From an uncultured Rhodopila sp. (lineage in GTDB: Bacteria > Pseudomonadota > Alphaproteobacteria > Acetobacterales > Acetobacteraceae), in NCBI GenBank assembly GCA_903851415.1, contig CAINOE010000005.1, forward strand, positions 1-52,623: DNA of 52,623 nucleotides. Reading direction: 5' to 3'. Numbering within the stretch: position 1 is the first letter of the stretch; every line of letters starts with the position of its first letter. The notes beneath the pieces were generated by a model that made no database searches, was not told the DNA's origin, and saw nothing but the letters and a program-made list of their open reading frames with translations. Both the position numbers and the translations under genes were made by a program. Positions 38,115 to 46,152 of the stretch are shown piece by piece.

Positions 38115-38951
38115 ATGACCCAAACTCAGACCGGTTCTCCGGCTCACCCACCCCATACCGGCCCGACCCTGGCGGTGCTTCCGCGCGCGGATGACACGGC
38201 GCCGGTCTTCGCCGGCTTCGCCTTCACCGGCGGCGAGCGGCCGCCGCACGAACCCGGCGTCTTCATCCTCACCCGCCGCATCGCCGATCGGCTGTATCCC
38301 GCGCTGGTTGGGGAGGCGGAGAATATCGCCGCTGCGATCATTGATTTGCGCGCCAGGGACCCGGCCGCGGCGGACGCGACCGATGGCGTGTTCTGGATGC
38401 CGCGCGCCCAGCCGCGGCAGCGCGCCCATATCGCCCGCGATCTGATTGGCAAATACCACCCGCCGCTGAACACCGAGCACCGCAAGGCGCCGGCGGTGCC
38501 GGAACTCGCCGCACTGATCCCGGATCGGGTCGATGCCGGCTATGCCGCCGCCGCCCAGCCGCCCGTCGGCGGCATCGCCGCGACCGAGGAGGAACTCGCC
38601 CGCCTTGTCGAGATCTTCTACGCCGCCGCCAAAGCCGACCCGCTGATCGGCCCGGTGTTCAACAGCACGGTGGCTGATTGGGACGCGCACGCGCGGACGG
38701 TGGCGAATTTCTGGTCGCGCAGCCTGCTGGGGACGACTCGCTACAACGGGCACCCGTTCACGGCGCATCTGTCGCTGGGGCTGAAGCCGGAACATTTCGA
38801 CCGTTGGGTGGCGCTGTTCCGGACCAGCGCCAACGCCGTGCTGCGGCCCGAGGCGGCAGCCTACGCCATCGGCAAGGTCGAGCACATGAGCACGTGCTTC
38901 CAGACGGGATTGTTCCTGCCCGAGATCGAAAAGCATGCGGCGGCGGAGTAA
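38115..38951 (+). CDS. GIY-YIG-like domain fused to a group III truncated haemoglobin
   Basis: A protein of 278 residues. Residues about 45-125 look like a GIY-YIG-type domain: EPGVFIL (47-52), LYPALVGEAENI (60-71), DGVFWMP, IARDLIGKYHPPLNTEH (106-122). Residues about 158-270 are a group III truncated haemoglobin: LARLVEIFYAAAKADPLIGP, NFWSRSLLGTTRYNGHP, with His227 of PEHFDRW as the probable proximal haem ligand. The nuclease-like half has no obvious full set of catalytic residues, so it may be inactive. The start at 38115 follows GTTTCCGTC. The fusion is real if the frame is right: no stop or shift lies between the halves. Confidence 0.8.
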   Translation: MTQTQTGSPAHPPHTGPTLAVLPRADDTAPVFAGFAFTGGERPPHEPGVFILTRRIADRLYPALVGEAENIAAAIIDLRARDPAAADATDGVFWMPRAQPRQRAHIARDLIGKYHPPLNTEHRKAPAVPELAALIPDRVDAGYAAAAQPPVGGIAATEEELARLVEIFYAAAKADPLIGPVFNSTVADWDAHARTVANFWSRSLLGTTRYNGHPFTAHLSLGLKPEHFDRWVALFRTSANAVLRPEAAAYAIGKVEHMSTCFQTGLFLPEIEKHAAAE

Positions 38952-39075
38952 CCGGTATTGCGGGGGGGTAAGGGCTGACCGTTGCCGGCGCAGTATTCGG
39001 GTGCCGCGACGCAGCTCCGCCATTGTAAGCCCCTTTATTCCAGGGATAAGACCTGCAACCCCTCCGTGACAACTA

Positions 39076-40656
39076 TCAGTGCAAACTGTTCTCATATTGA
39101 CGTTCAATCACCCATGAGGATACGCCAAAATGGTCAGCGATCTGAGTCTCCGATTTTTCCTCTCCTTCCTTCATTTCAATAATAGCACTTCTGGGCGCCA
39201 GTAGCTCGGCGGCAAATGCTCGGCCGACGGCTTGACGATCGGTGTAAAGATCGGCAACGCATGCCGCCCGGCTGCCAAAAACGAGGTAATCGCCCATCGC
39301 GCGCGCAAGCACGAATGCGTTGGACTTCTCATGTTTGCCCGCAACGATAATAACTGGTTCGCTTGCATCAGCGGCCAAAAAACCACGCAGCGATCCCGGG
39401 GCTGGCGGACCAAGCCCAATCTTGCCTTTGGCACCTAAGATCCTTGACAATCCATCAAGGCCTCCAATCGGCTGATCCGCTGCGAACCCATGCTCGGCTC
39501 GCACCGCGTTCGCCCACGCGTAGCCTTGGTTGTATGGCTTTTCAGATACCCAATCAGCTTTGGGCTTGCAGCGGCTGCGAAGGTCGGCAAGGCAGTGCAT
39601 GCGATTGCTGTCCCCATGGACCTCAAGTTCAGAAGAAATCCAATGCTGCCCATCGTCAAGCATGTCCAAAAGAACCGCCGAACCAAATTCCAGACGAGCA
39701 TCCTCGTCCGGAAACCGGTCGATAAGTTCGTGGATTCGGGCAACCTTATCATCGCCAAGATCGTAAGGGCTCACGCCAAGCGAGCCGGCAGCGCGACAAA
39801 AGGATTGCTCGGCCGCCTGACTACGGGAATCCTCAATCCTGGCGAGCAGGTTGTGTAGAGGTTTGGCCAGCCGGCCGCATAGCCGATGATGCGCAGCAAT
39901 CGGCCGGATGATTTCGTCGAGCAGGTGCCTTTCGAACATCGTTACAGACGTGTTCGCCAGGCCGGGTTCAAGATCGAGCATTGATCCGTCCTTGCCTCGT
40001 GCCGACAGCCGCAGTCCGCTTCCTTGTGCGGTTACCATAAAGGAAAATAGCCGCTCTCCACGATCGCCGAACGCGAAATCCCACAGCCTCAACGGAGCGT
40101 TGCGGCGATAAAGCATCCGCCACCAATGGGACAGGAGATGGCGCCCAACTGTATCGAGATCGAGATCCGCGCAAGCGGCACAGGAAGCTTCCGATGAACG
40201 TGTCCCAATCCAGGTCGTAAGTCTGCCGAAGTTTGCGTCTTCCCCTACGCCATTGCCATTAGCATCCGGCTGTTCGTGAAACGCCACTGCGAACAGCGGT
40301 CTTTCGCCAGGCTCTGCCGAACCTGTTTCCTGAACCGCTTCCAGCAGGCCTAATTCCCGAGCCTTGTTTACACCGAGTTCAGTTATCCTCGGAACCGAGA
40401 GGCGGCCCAAGGTTTCGACCGTGATAAGATTGGCTGCGACCAGCGCGTTGAGAGCCCGGCTCACGTTCGGCTGAGCACGGCCTGCAAGCTCTGCGAGCGC
40501 CCCAATGCTGCGCGGTCGAAACCTGGCGATGAGGCCAAGAAGGTCACGGTTTCCTTGCGCGGCAAGAACATGGACCCACTCCTCATGCCGCGCTGGTTCT
40601 TTGAGGCGGTTGAGCAGACGATCCCGCATTTCGGAACCGGATATGGACTTGCTCAT
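39076..40656 (-). CDS. TumA-like HTH protein with a C-terminal ImmA/IrrE-like domain
   Basis: A protein of 526 residues, apparently the regulator/antitoxin partner of the TumE-like gene. Residues about 37-95 form a winged helix (NRDLLGLIARFRPRSIGALA, AGRAQPNVSRALNALVAANL) of the HVO_A0114/TumA kind. A central region of about 300 residues is unassigned. Residues about 440-526 follow the ImmA/IrrE layout, with a VLARAMGDY helix where the metal HExxH should be (450-456), then FAAELLAP (481-488) and an IADHFGVSSWVIERQ recognition-like helix. The HExxH is absent, so peptidase activity is doubtful. It overlaps the upstream gene by four bases (ATGA). Known TumA proteins are much shorter. Confidence 0.75.
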   Translation of the reverse strand: MSKSISGSEMRDRLLNRLKEPARHEEWVHVLAAQGNRDLLGLIARFRPRSIGALAELAGRAQPNVSRALNALVAANLITVETLGRLSVPRITELGVNKARELGLLEAVQETGSAEPGERPLFAVAFHEQPDANGNGVGEDANFGRLTTWIGTRSSEASCAACADLDLDTVGRHLLSHWWRMLYRRNAPLRLWDFAFGDRGERLFSFMVTAQGSGLRLSARGKDGSMLDLEPGLANTSVTMFERHLLDEIIRPIAAHHRLCGRLAKPLHNLLARIEDSRSQAAEQSFCRAAGSLGVSPYDLGDDKVARIHELIDRFPDEDARLEFGSAVLLDMLDDGQHWISSELEVHGDSNRMHCLADLRSRCKPKADWVSEKPYNQGYAWANAVRAEHGFAADQPIGGLDGLSRILGAKGKIGLGPPAPGSLRGFLAADASEPVIIVAGKHEKSNAFVLARAMGDYLVFGSRAACVADLYTDRQAVGRAFAAELLAPRSAIIEMKEGEEKSETQIADHFGVSSWVIERQYENSLH

Positions 40657-41024
40657 TTTTCGTCTTCCTCGAATTCAAAAGGAGTGCCTTTGGACCGGCA
40701 GTAGTCCTCGAGCCGATTAAAAAAATCCGTGAGGAGCTGGTGCGCAGACTTAAAATCATAGCGAAAGCGCTGACCAGCCCGGCCCGGCCGATGTTCATGG
40801 TCCCATGGATCTGATTCTCCCGCCCCGTCATACGCGTGTGAGTTGTCGAACCCGAATATCCGTTCGCCGCGCTCATCCTGAAGAATGATCGCATAGTCGA
40901 GCCCGTGCGGCTGGGTGTCGGTCGTGTCGGCCCAGTCCGCCCGGATAACCACCTGCCAGCCGTTGGTCATGACGAGCACGCCCGCCATTTCGACTAAACC
41001 CCGGAGGTCCCGATCACCGAACAT
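40653..41024 (-). CDS. TumE-like (DUF6516) putative toxin
   Basis: A protein of 123 residues when started at the ATG at 41024 (MFGDRDLRG). The DUF6516 signature is seen in HGLDYAIILQDERGERIFGF, FDNSHAYD, then a DHEHRPGRAGQRFRYDF region and the helix SAHQLLTDFFNRLEDYCRSK. TumE proteins are type II toxins paired with TumA; here the partner overlaps by ATGA. A TTG at 41060 is part of the -35 box and is not used. I found no Shine-Dalgarno, so translation is probably leaderless. Confidence 0.72.
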   Translation of the reverse strand: MFGDRDLRGLVEMAGVLVMTNGWQVVIRADWADTTDTQPHGLDYAIILQDERGERIFGFDNSHAYDGAGESDPWDHEHRPGRAGQRFRYDFKSAHQLLTDFFNRLEDYCRSKGTPFEFEEDEK

Positions 41025-41060
41025 ATATCGTGATATGATATGATTCGGTCCGGCTGTCAA
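41025..41060 (-). promoter_or_regulatory. Promoter with palindromic operator for the TumE-like operon
   Basis: Read on the minus strand: TTGACA (41060-41055) is a perfect -35. About 16-17 bases on comes the AT-rich -10 region (41038-41032, CATATC or TCATAT). The palindrome ATATC-AC-GATAT (41036-41025) overlaps the -10 and the expected start point. This is the place an autoregulating antitoxin would bind. The transcript would begin at or within two bases of the ATG at 41024. Confidence 0.6.
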
Positions 41061-41251
41061 TGTGCCAGCCGGCCGAACCCGGGCGCGATCCGGGCCTGCT
41101 CACCTTCTCAAAACTGCCGCGTGGTCCGGGCTTGGGGTGCCTACAAAGTCGGCGCATCACTCACGATTCGTGCACGGATTGGCCCGGCGCAAACGACGGA
41201 CCGGCTGCCCCGCGGTCTTCGCTGGACTGAACCAATCCAACCCGGAGGACT

Positions 41252-42754
41252 CTACCCCCGCCGCGGAACATTCAGGTTTACCGTCACGTTCTTCCGTTGC
41301 GTGAAGCTGTCGAGCATCCCCTCCAGCGAAAACTCCCGCCCGATCCCGCTTTGCTTGTATCCGCCGTAAGAATGACCCATCGACTGCCCCAACCCCTGGT
41401 TGACCTGCACCCAGCCTGACTCGATCGCATGCGCTGTGCGCAAGGCACTGCCGATCTCGTGCGTCCAGACATAGGCGGCGAGGCCGTAATGACTGTCGTT
41501 CGCCATACGGATCGCGTCGGCTTCGTCCGTCCAGGGAATCGCCACCAGCACCGGCCCGAAGATTTCCTCGCGCGCCAGGCGCCAATCGTTGGAGGTGTCG
41601 GCGAACACCGTGGGAATGGCGAAATACCCCTTGCTGAGCGGACCGTCACCGGGCGGCAGGCCGCCGAACACCAGGCGGGTGTCCTTGCGGTTCAGTCCTT
41701 CATCGACATAACCGCAGACTTTGCGGAACTGCTTTTCGTTGATGATGCTGCCGATGTCGCTGGCCTCGTCCAGCGGGTCGCCAAGCTTCAGCGCCGTCGT
41801 CTTCTTCGTCAGCTTATCCAGGAAGCTGTCGAAGATGTCGCGGTGCAGGAACAACCGCGAACCTGCCGTGCAGGACTGGCTTTGCCGGGTGAAGCGCATG
41901 CCGGCGATGACGCCGTCCACCACCCAGTCCTCATCGGCGTCCGGATAGACGATGGCGGGGCTCTTGCCGCCGAGTTCCAGGGAAACCGGAACGATCCGCT
42001 CGGCCGCGGCGCGCATGATGATCTTGCCGACTTCGGTCGATCCGGTGAACGACAGCTTGCGCACCATCGGATGCTCCGCCAGCGGGCCGCCGGCTTCCTC
42101 GCCGAGGCCGGTCAGCACGTTCAGCACGCCGGGCGGCAGGAACTCCTGGCAGACTTCGGCCACCAGCAGCACGCCCAGCGGCGCGTCCTCGGCCGCCTTC
42201 AGCACCAGCGTGTTGCCGGCGCACAAAGCGGCGGTGATTTTCAGCGCGCCCAGCAGCACCGGCGCGTTCCACGGAATGATCGCGCCGACAACGCCGAGCG
42301 GCTCGCGGCGCGTGTAACTCAGGACATGCTCGCCCAGCGGGATCGTTTCGCCCTTAAGTTCGCCGGCCAGGCCGCCGAAGTAACGGAAGATGTCCGCCAC
42401 CAGCGTGGCTTCAGGCCGCGCCTGGGTGCGGATCGCATTGCCGGTCTCCTCGGCGACGATGCGGGCGAGTTCCTCGATGCGGGCTTCCAGGGCGTCGGCG
42501 ATGCGCAGCAGCAGGCGGCCGCGCTGGCGGGGGACGGTGCGGCTCCAGCCGGGGAAGGCGGCGTGCGCGGCCTGCACCGCGCGATCGACGTCCTCCGCCG
42601 CGCCGCGCGGGATCGTCGCGATCGGCGTGCGCCGCCCGGGGTTTTCCACCGTCAGCACTTCGCCGGAGACGGCATCCACCCATTTGCCGTCGATGAGCAT
42701 CCGCACATGGCGGAGCGCGCCGGCCGCGGGACGGGTCTGTTCGGTCGTTGACAT
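41252..42754 (-). CDS. Aldehyde dehydrogenase (NAD(P)-dependent)
   Basis: A protein of 500 residues. The catalytic Cys is Cys295 (QSQSC), and the general base is Glu260 (LELGGKSP). The NAD site shows GSTEVGKIIM. The ribosome-binding site GGAGGA lies ten bases before the ATG. It oxidises an aldehyde to its acid; the substrate range is not readable, though the layout is of the betaine/aliphatic aldehyde type. A single gene next to a tRNA. Confidence 0.95.
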   Translation of the reverse strand: MSTTEQTRPAAGALRHVRMLIDGKWVDAVSGEVLTVENPGRRTPIATIPRGAAEDVDRAVQAAHAAFPGWSRTVPRQRGRLLLRIADALEARIEELARIVAEETGNAIRTQARPEATLVADIFRYFGGLAGELKGETIPLGEHVLSYTRREPLGVVGAIIPWNAPVLLGALKITAALCAGNTLVLKAAEDAPLGVLLVAEVCQEFLPPGVLNVLTGLGEEAGGPLAEHPMVRKLSFTGSTEVGKIIMRAAAERIVPVSLELGGKSPAIVYPDADEDWVVDGVIAGMRFTRQSQSCTAGSRLFLHRDIFDSFLDKLTKKTTALKLGDPLDEASDIGSIINEKQFRKVCGYVDEGLNRKDTRLVFGGLPPGDGPLSKGYFAIPTVFADTSNDWRLAREEIFGPVLVAIPWTDEADAIRMANDSHYGLAAYVWTHEIGSALRTAHAIESGWVQVNQGLGQSMGHSYGGYKQSGIGREFSLEGMLDSFTQRKNVTVNLNVPRRG

Positions 42755-42828
42755 GGGATTGGGTCCTCCGCCGCGTTTCTGTTATGCGGTGCGGCTTTTG
42801 GCGCACCGGGGGCTGGCCGCACCGGGAT

Positions 42829-42905
42829 TGGTGCGCCCGGCAGGACTCGAACCTGCAACCGAGCGGTTATGAGCCGCCAGCTCTAACCAATTGAGCTACA
42901 GGCGC
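42829..42905 (-). tRNA. tRNA with CAT anticodon, probably tRNA-Ile2 (lysidine type)
   Basis: 77 bases on the minus strand. The acceptor stem starts GCGCCTG and is completed by CGGGCGC before A and CCA. The D-arm is AGCTCAATTGGTTAGAGC, the anticodon arm is GGCGGCTCATAACCGC, and the T-arm has TTCGAGT. CAT may be Met or the lysidine-modified Ile2; the anticodon stem (GCG-type) resembles Ile2 rather than elongator Met, and it is not an initiator. Confidence is high for the tRNA and lower for the amino acid. Confidence 0.95.
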
Positions 42906-42976
42906 GCACCATTGCCTTCATGCCTGCACTGGCCCCGCCGCGTCAACGGGTTCTCCCCGGGGCCGCCGGACGCTGG

Positions 42977-44035
42977 CTACTCCGCCGCGATCCTGGCCGC
43001 AGCCCGATGCGGCGAAACGGGCTGCCGGGCGCGCCATCCGCTCGGCGGCAATCCCGACCAGCGGAGGAAAGCCCGCGAAAATACGCTGATATCGGCGTAT
43101 CCGAGCGCAAGGCCGATATCGGTAATGCTCATTCCGGTTTCCGACAGCAACTGCCGGGCCAGTTGGAATCGCGCCCTGGCGGTGAGGTCGCGGAACAGCA
43201 GTCCACGTTCGCGCAATCGCCTGTCCAGGGTTCTCGGGTGCATCGATAGGCGCCTTGCGACGTCTCGCAAGCCGGGAGTGGTTCCGGTCGCCCCGCAAGC
43301 AAGCAGACGAATGACGCTGTCAACCAGATCGGGCTGCTTGATCCGCCAGTAATCGTTGACCTGCCGCAGAAGGTGTTCGCGGAGGCCGGTATCCGCGCCG
43401 CGAACCGGCGCGGCAAGCTGCCTGCGTTGATAAATCAGCGCCGACTGCTCGCTGTTGAAAATAACCGGCGCATCGAAGAAGCGGCGATACGCCCCGGCGT
43501 CGTCCGGCACACGGCGCGCGATCCTCACCTCAATCGGCGACTGGCCGGTCAGTTCGCGAAAAATGGCGCACCCGGCTGCGACTGTTCCATCATAGATCTG
43601 ATCGATGGCGACGACATCCTCGTCGTAGATTGTGTATGCCAGCATCGCCGGGTCGGACGTATTCAGAAAAATCGGAATGCCGCCCCGCACATATCGCTGA
43701 TGGTTAGAAACAAGATCGACGATCGCGTCTCCCAGTGTCGGGGCGTTCCGCATCAGGCAGCCGACGACACCAAGCGCCTCCACCCGCGCCCGCTGCCCGA
43801 CAAGCAGGCCGATCAACGGGATGTTGCCAAGACGGACCGAGGCGTCGAGAAGGCGGCCCATCGCCGAATACGGTATCAGCGCCTCCGGATCGTTCAAATT
43901 GTCGGCGGCCAGACCCGACGCCAGAATGATCCGGGCCGCGTCCACGCCAGCGTCCCGCAGAACCGCAGGCAACCCGGATAGCGGACCGACTCTCTGCCAC
44001 GTACCGGCCTCCGCGGGCGCCATGCCTTCCCCCAA
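42977..44035 (-). CDS. AraC-family transcriptional regulator
   Basis: A protein of 352 residues. The N-terminal domain resembles the arabinose-binding-like domain of the AraC family (residues 20-210). The C-terminal double HTH is at about 245-330 (DVARRLSMHPRTLDRRLRER, ITDIGLALGYADISVFSRAF). Effector and targets are unknown. An ATG at 44023 is an alternative start. Confidence 0.92.
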   Translation of the reverse strand: MGEGMAPAEAGTWQRVGPLSGLPAVLRDAGVDAARIILASGLAADNLNDPEALIPYSAMGRLLDASVRLGNIPLIGLLVGQRARVEALGVVGCLMRNAPTLGDAIVDLVSNHQRYVRGGIPIFLNTSDPAMLAYTIYDEDVVAIDQIYDGTVAAGCAIFRELTGQSPIEVRIARRVPDDAGAYRRFFDAPVIFNSEQSALIYQRRQLAAPVRGADTGLREHLLRQVNDYWRIKQPDLVDSVIRLLACGATGTTPGLRDVARRLSMHPRTLDRRLRERGLLFRDLTARARFQLARQLLSETGMSITDIGLALGYADISVFSRAFLRWSGLPPSGWRARQPVSPHRAAARIAAE

Positions 44036-44145
44036 ACCATCCCGTTTTGGGAATATTACCTACATCAACCCGGGAAAGTCCAGGAGAGCCGAAAGCTGCC
44101 CGGTTTTTTGCGCTTGTACCGGAAAGCCAGCGAGCCGGCGGCCCG

Positions 44146-44504
44146 TCACGGCTTCGGCCCGCCGCGCCCCGCGGCCGTTGCACCCGCCTCGACCTTGGCC
44201 GGGGGGTAGCCAAGCGCCGCGCTCTGCTCAGGCGCGATATAGCCCAGCTCGACCAGATGCAGCGCCAGCGCCTCCGGAAACGAAACCAAACGCTCATGCC
44301 CGCAATGACGCCAAAGGACCGGAGCTTGCCTTGAATTGTCCGGATGGAGGTCCGCCCCGGGGATCCGTCCGGGCACGCCAGCCGGCCCAGCGCATCCGGC
44401 GGCACCGGCGCGCAGGGAAAGCCCGGGCCCGCGCTCTCGGCCGGAGCATTTGCGCCGATGAGAAGAACGCCGGACACGGCAAAGGCCGCGCAGAGATGGC
44501 GCAT
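44146..44504 (-). pseudogene. Remnant of a secreted protein with frameshift
   Basis: One frame has a signal peptide and a start of mature protein (MRHLCAAFAVSGVLLIGANA, then GFPCAPVPPDALGRLACPDG). The CxxPxxxxGRLACxD run resembles the Cys pattern of DUF1311-type proteins. A second frame carries LVSFPEALALHLVELGYIAP and a tail ending GRGGPKP. The two frames switch near 44270-44300. The family link is weak; I would not call a function. Confidence 0.35.
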
Positions 44505-44818
44505 CGGCGCGGAAGCGAACAGGATGCAAGACTTATGGCCGCCTTGCACGGCCGGAACTTTGCCCATCGCATCCTTCCATAATCGCATCCTCCGTCACCC
44601 CCGCGGCAAAGTCCTTTTTGTCCGATAATACTTCCATTCAGCAACGTCCCGCGCGACCATTGTACGTGGGCTGCATGGCGTTCGCCGTCGAGATGGCGCC
44701 CCGGCGCGGAAACCCAACCGGACGGAAAGCTACCATGTTGCCGAAATTCGACTTGTCCCGGGCGTTGCTCATCGCCGGCATGGGCGTCATCAATCTCACC
44801 TGCGCCAACCTGTCATGA

Positions 44819-45409
44819 ATGGTCCTGCCGGCATCTGCGGCTCGGGGTTCGACCGCCGCCGCCGAGCCGCTGCCGTCGCATGCGCCGTACCCGGGCTGCA
44901 CATGGCGCCCGTTTCAAGGCCTCGGCTTGGGGTTGCTCGTGCAGGACTGCACGGGTGAGAGCGAACATTACGTATACTCGGTCCGCGGCGACTGGATCGA
45001 GAAGCACCGCCCGTCCGACGATAGAATATTCGGCCCCAATCAGGTTATCCGCGTCCTGCGCAAGCCCGCCGCCATGCCCGTCGAGGAAGCCGTGAGGCAG
45101 TTCGCCCGGCCCACCCTGCCGCGAGAGGCGCATGGGCAATGCGCCGTTACGAAAGCAGACATGTCGCCCGTCAAGGACAAGCGGAAGATCGTGCTGACGC
45201 TGAAGCCGGTTGGAACCTATCCGGAGGACATCATGCGGCGGCAGGAATTAGCTTCATGGTGCGGCGCATATGGCGCCGAGGATATGACCACCTATTTCGA
45301 ATACCACCCGTACGAAAGCCGGACATGCTTCCTGTTCGTGGTCTTTGGCTGGGACGAGCCGGCGTTGTTCGACGAGCAAAACATCCGCATCGGGGATGGA
45401 CCGGGCTGA
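44819..45409 (+). CDS. Secreted hypothetical protein with out-of-frame signal peptide
   Basis: A frame of 196 residues with five or six Cys and a compact, conserved-looking layout (WRPFQGLGLGLLVQDC, ARPTLPREAHGQCAV, EDIMRRQELASWCGAYG, FEYHPYESRTCFLFVV). It has no recognised domain. Just upstream, 44735-44818 (MLPKFDLSRALLIAGMGVIN, then LTCANLS and stop) reads as a signal peptide in a different frame, its stop overlapping the next ATG. Most simply, the real protein is one exported chain and a base was lost or gained near 44800. Without that correction it has no export signal. Confidence 0.5.
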   Translation: MVLPASAARGSTAAAEPLPSHAPYPGCTWRPFQGLGLGLLVQDCTGESEHYVYSVRGDWIEKHRPSDDRIFGPNQVIRVLRKPAAMPVEEAVRQFARPTLPREAHGQCAVTKADMSPVKDKRKIVLTLKPVGTYPEDIMRRQELASWCGAYGAEDMTTYFEYHPYESRTCFLFVVFGWDEPALFDEQNIRIGDGPG

Positions 45410-45534
45410 CCGGAGGCCGGCACCGTGGCCGCGGGAGAGGTCGGCACGCGCCGCAAGTATGGCGTCCTTCGAGGCTTCCTGGTCCCGCGCGCGCGGCGCG
45501 GGCAAGCAAGATGTGCGTCTAAAGAGGTTCTGCG

Positions 45535-45844
45535 TCACAGGCGGCTTCGGTCCTGGCCGGGTCCATAGACCCGCAGGACCAGGACGTCGCCGGCGGTCGC
45601 GCTGCGGCCGGTGTCGGGGGTGACCTCGTAGAGCACCCGGTAGCCGCCGGCGCAGGGAAGCTCCCGCACGCGAGGATACTCGCCGATCGGCCATTGGCAC
45701 GGGTGCCGCCGGAGGCGGCGGATGTCGGCCCGGATCGCGGCCAACATACGACGCGCGCGGTCCCGAGCCGGGCTGCGTCAGCCAGCTTCGGGCGGTAATG
45801 AGGTCCTCAATCGCGTCGTCGGTGTAGCCGAGCTTGCGCAACAC
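45535..45844 (-). pseudogene. RelE/ParE-family toxin, frameshifted
   Basis: The N-terminal frame (ATG at 45844) reads MLRKLGYTDDAIEDL, ITARSWLTQPGSGPRA. The C-terminal frame reads MLAAIRADIRRLRRHPCQWP, IGEYPRVRELPCAGGYR, VLYEVTPDTGRSA, VLRVYGPGQDRSRL. Together they form one RelE/ParE protein with the usual helix-strand order. The break is in an ACGCGCG run near 45751-45759; one CG unit appears lost, a minus-2 shift. Eighteen bases separate it from the antitoxin stop. Confidence 0.7.
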
Positions 45845-45862
45845 GCCAACCAGGTCAGCGCC

Positions 45863-46084
45863 TCATTGGCCGGAGCGGGGCGGCGGCAACTCGTGGTCGG
45901 TGTCGAGGCTGTCGATCCAGGCGTCAACTGCCTCCGACGGCACCACACGACCGGCAGCCGCCGAGGCGCGCGCCCTGGCGATGCCCGCAGCCTCCCGGAC
46001 GATCCGGGCCTGCCGGTCATCCTCGGTTTCAGAGCGCGGCAGGTCGTTGGTGTCGGCGTTCATCGTGTCCATGACATTCAACAT
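45863..46084 (-). CDS. Antitoxin of a RelE/ParE-type module
   Basis: A protein of 73 residues from the ATG at 46084 (MLNVMDTMNADT; ATG 46072 is possible). It is acidic and helical, rich in Arg/Ala (RQARIVREAAGIARARAS) and ends in an acidic tail with DSLDTDHELPPP. Size, order and spacing fit an antitoxin preceding its toxin. The first helices could form a DNA-binding part, but no clear ribbon-helix-helix motif is visible. Its toxin is frameshifted, so it may now be orphaned. Confidence 0.6.
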   Translation of the reverse strand: MLNVMDTMNADTNDLPRSETEDDRQARIVREAAGIARARASAAAGRVVPSEAVDAWIDSLDTDHELPPPRSGQ

Positions 46085-46152
46085 AATCCTTGAGGCGGCC
46101 GGCTGCCGGAAGTGCCTTGCTGCCGGCACCGACCCGGCCGCATCAGCGCGCG

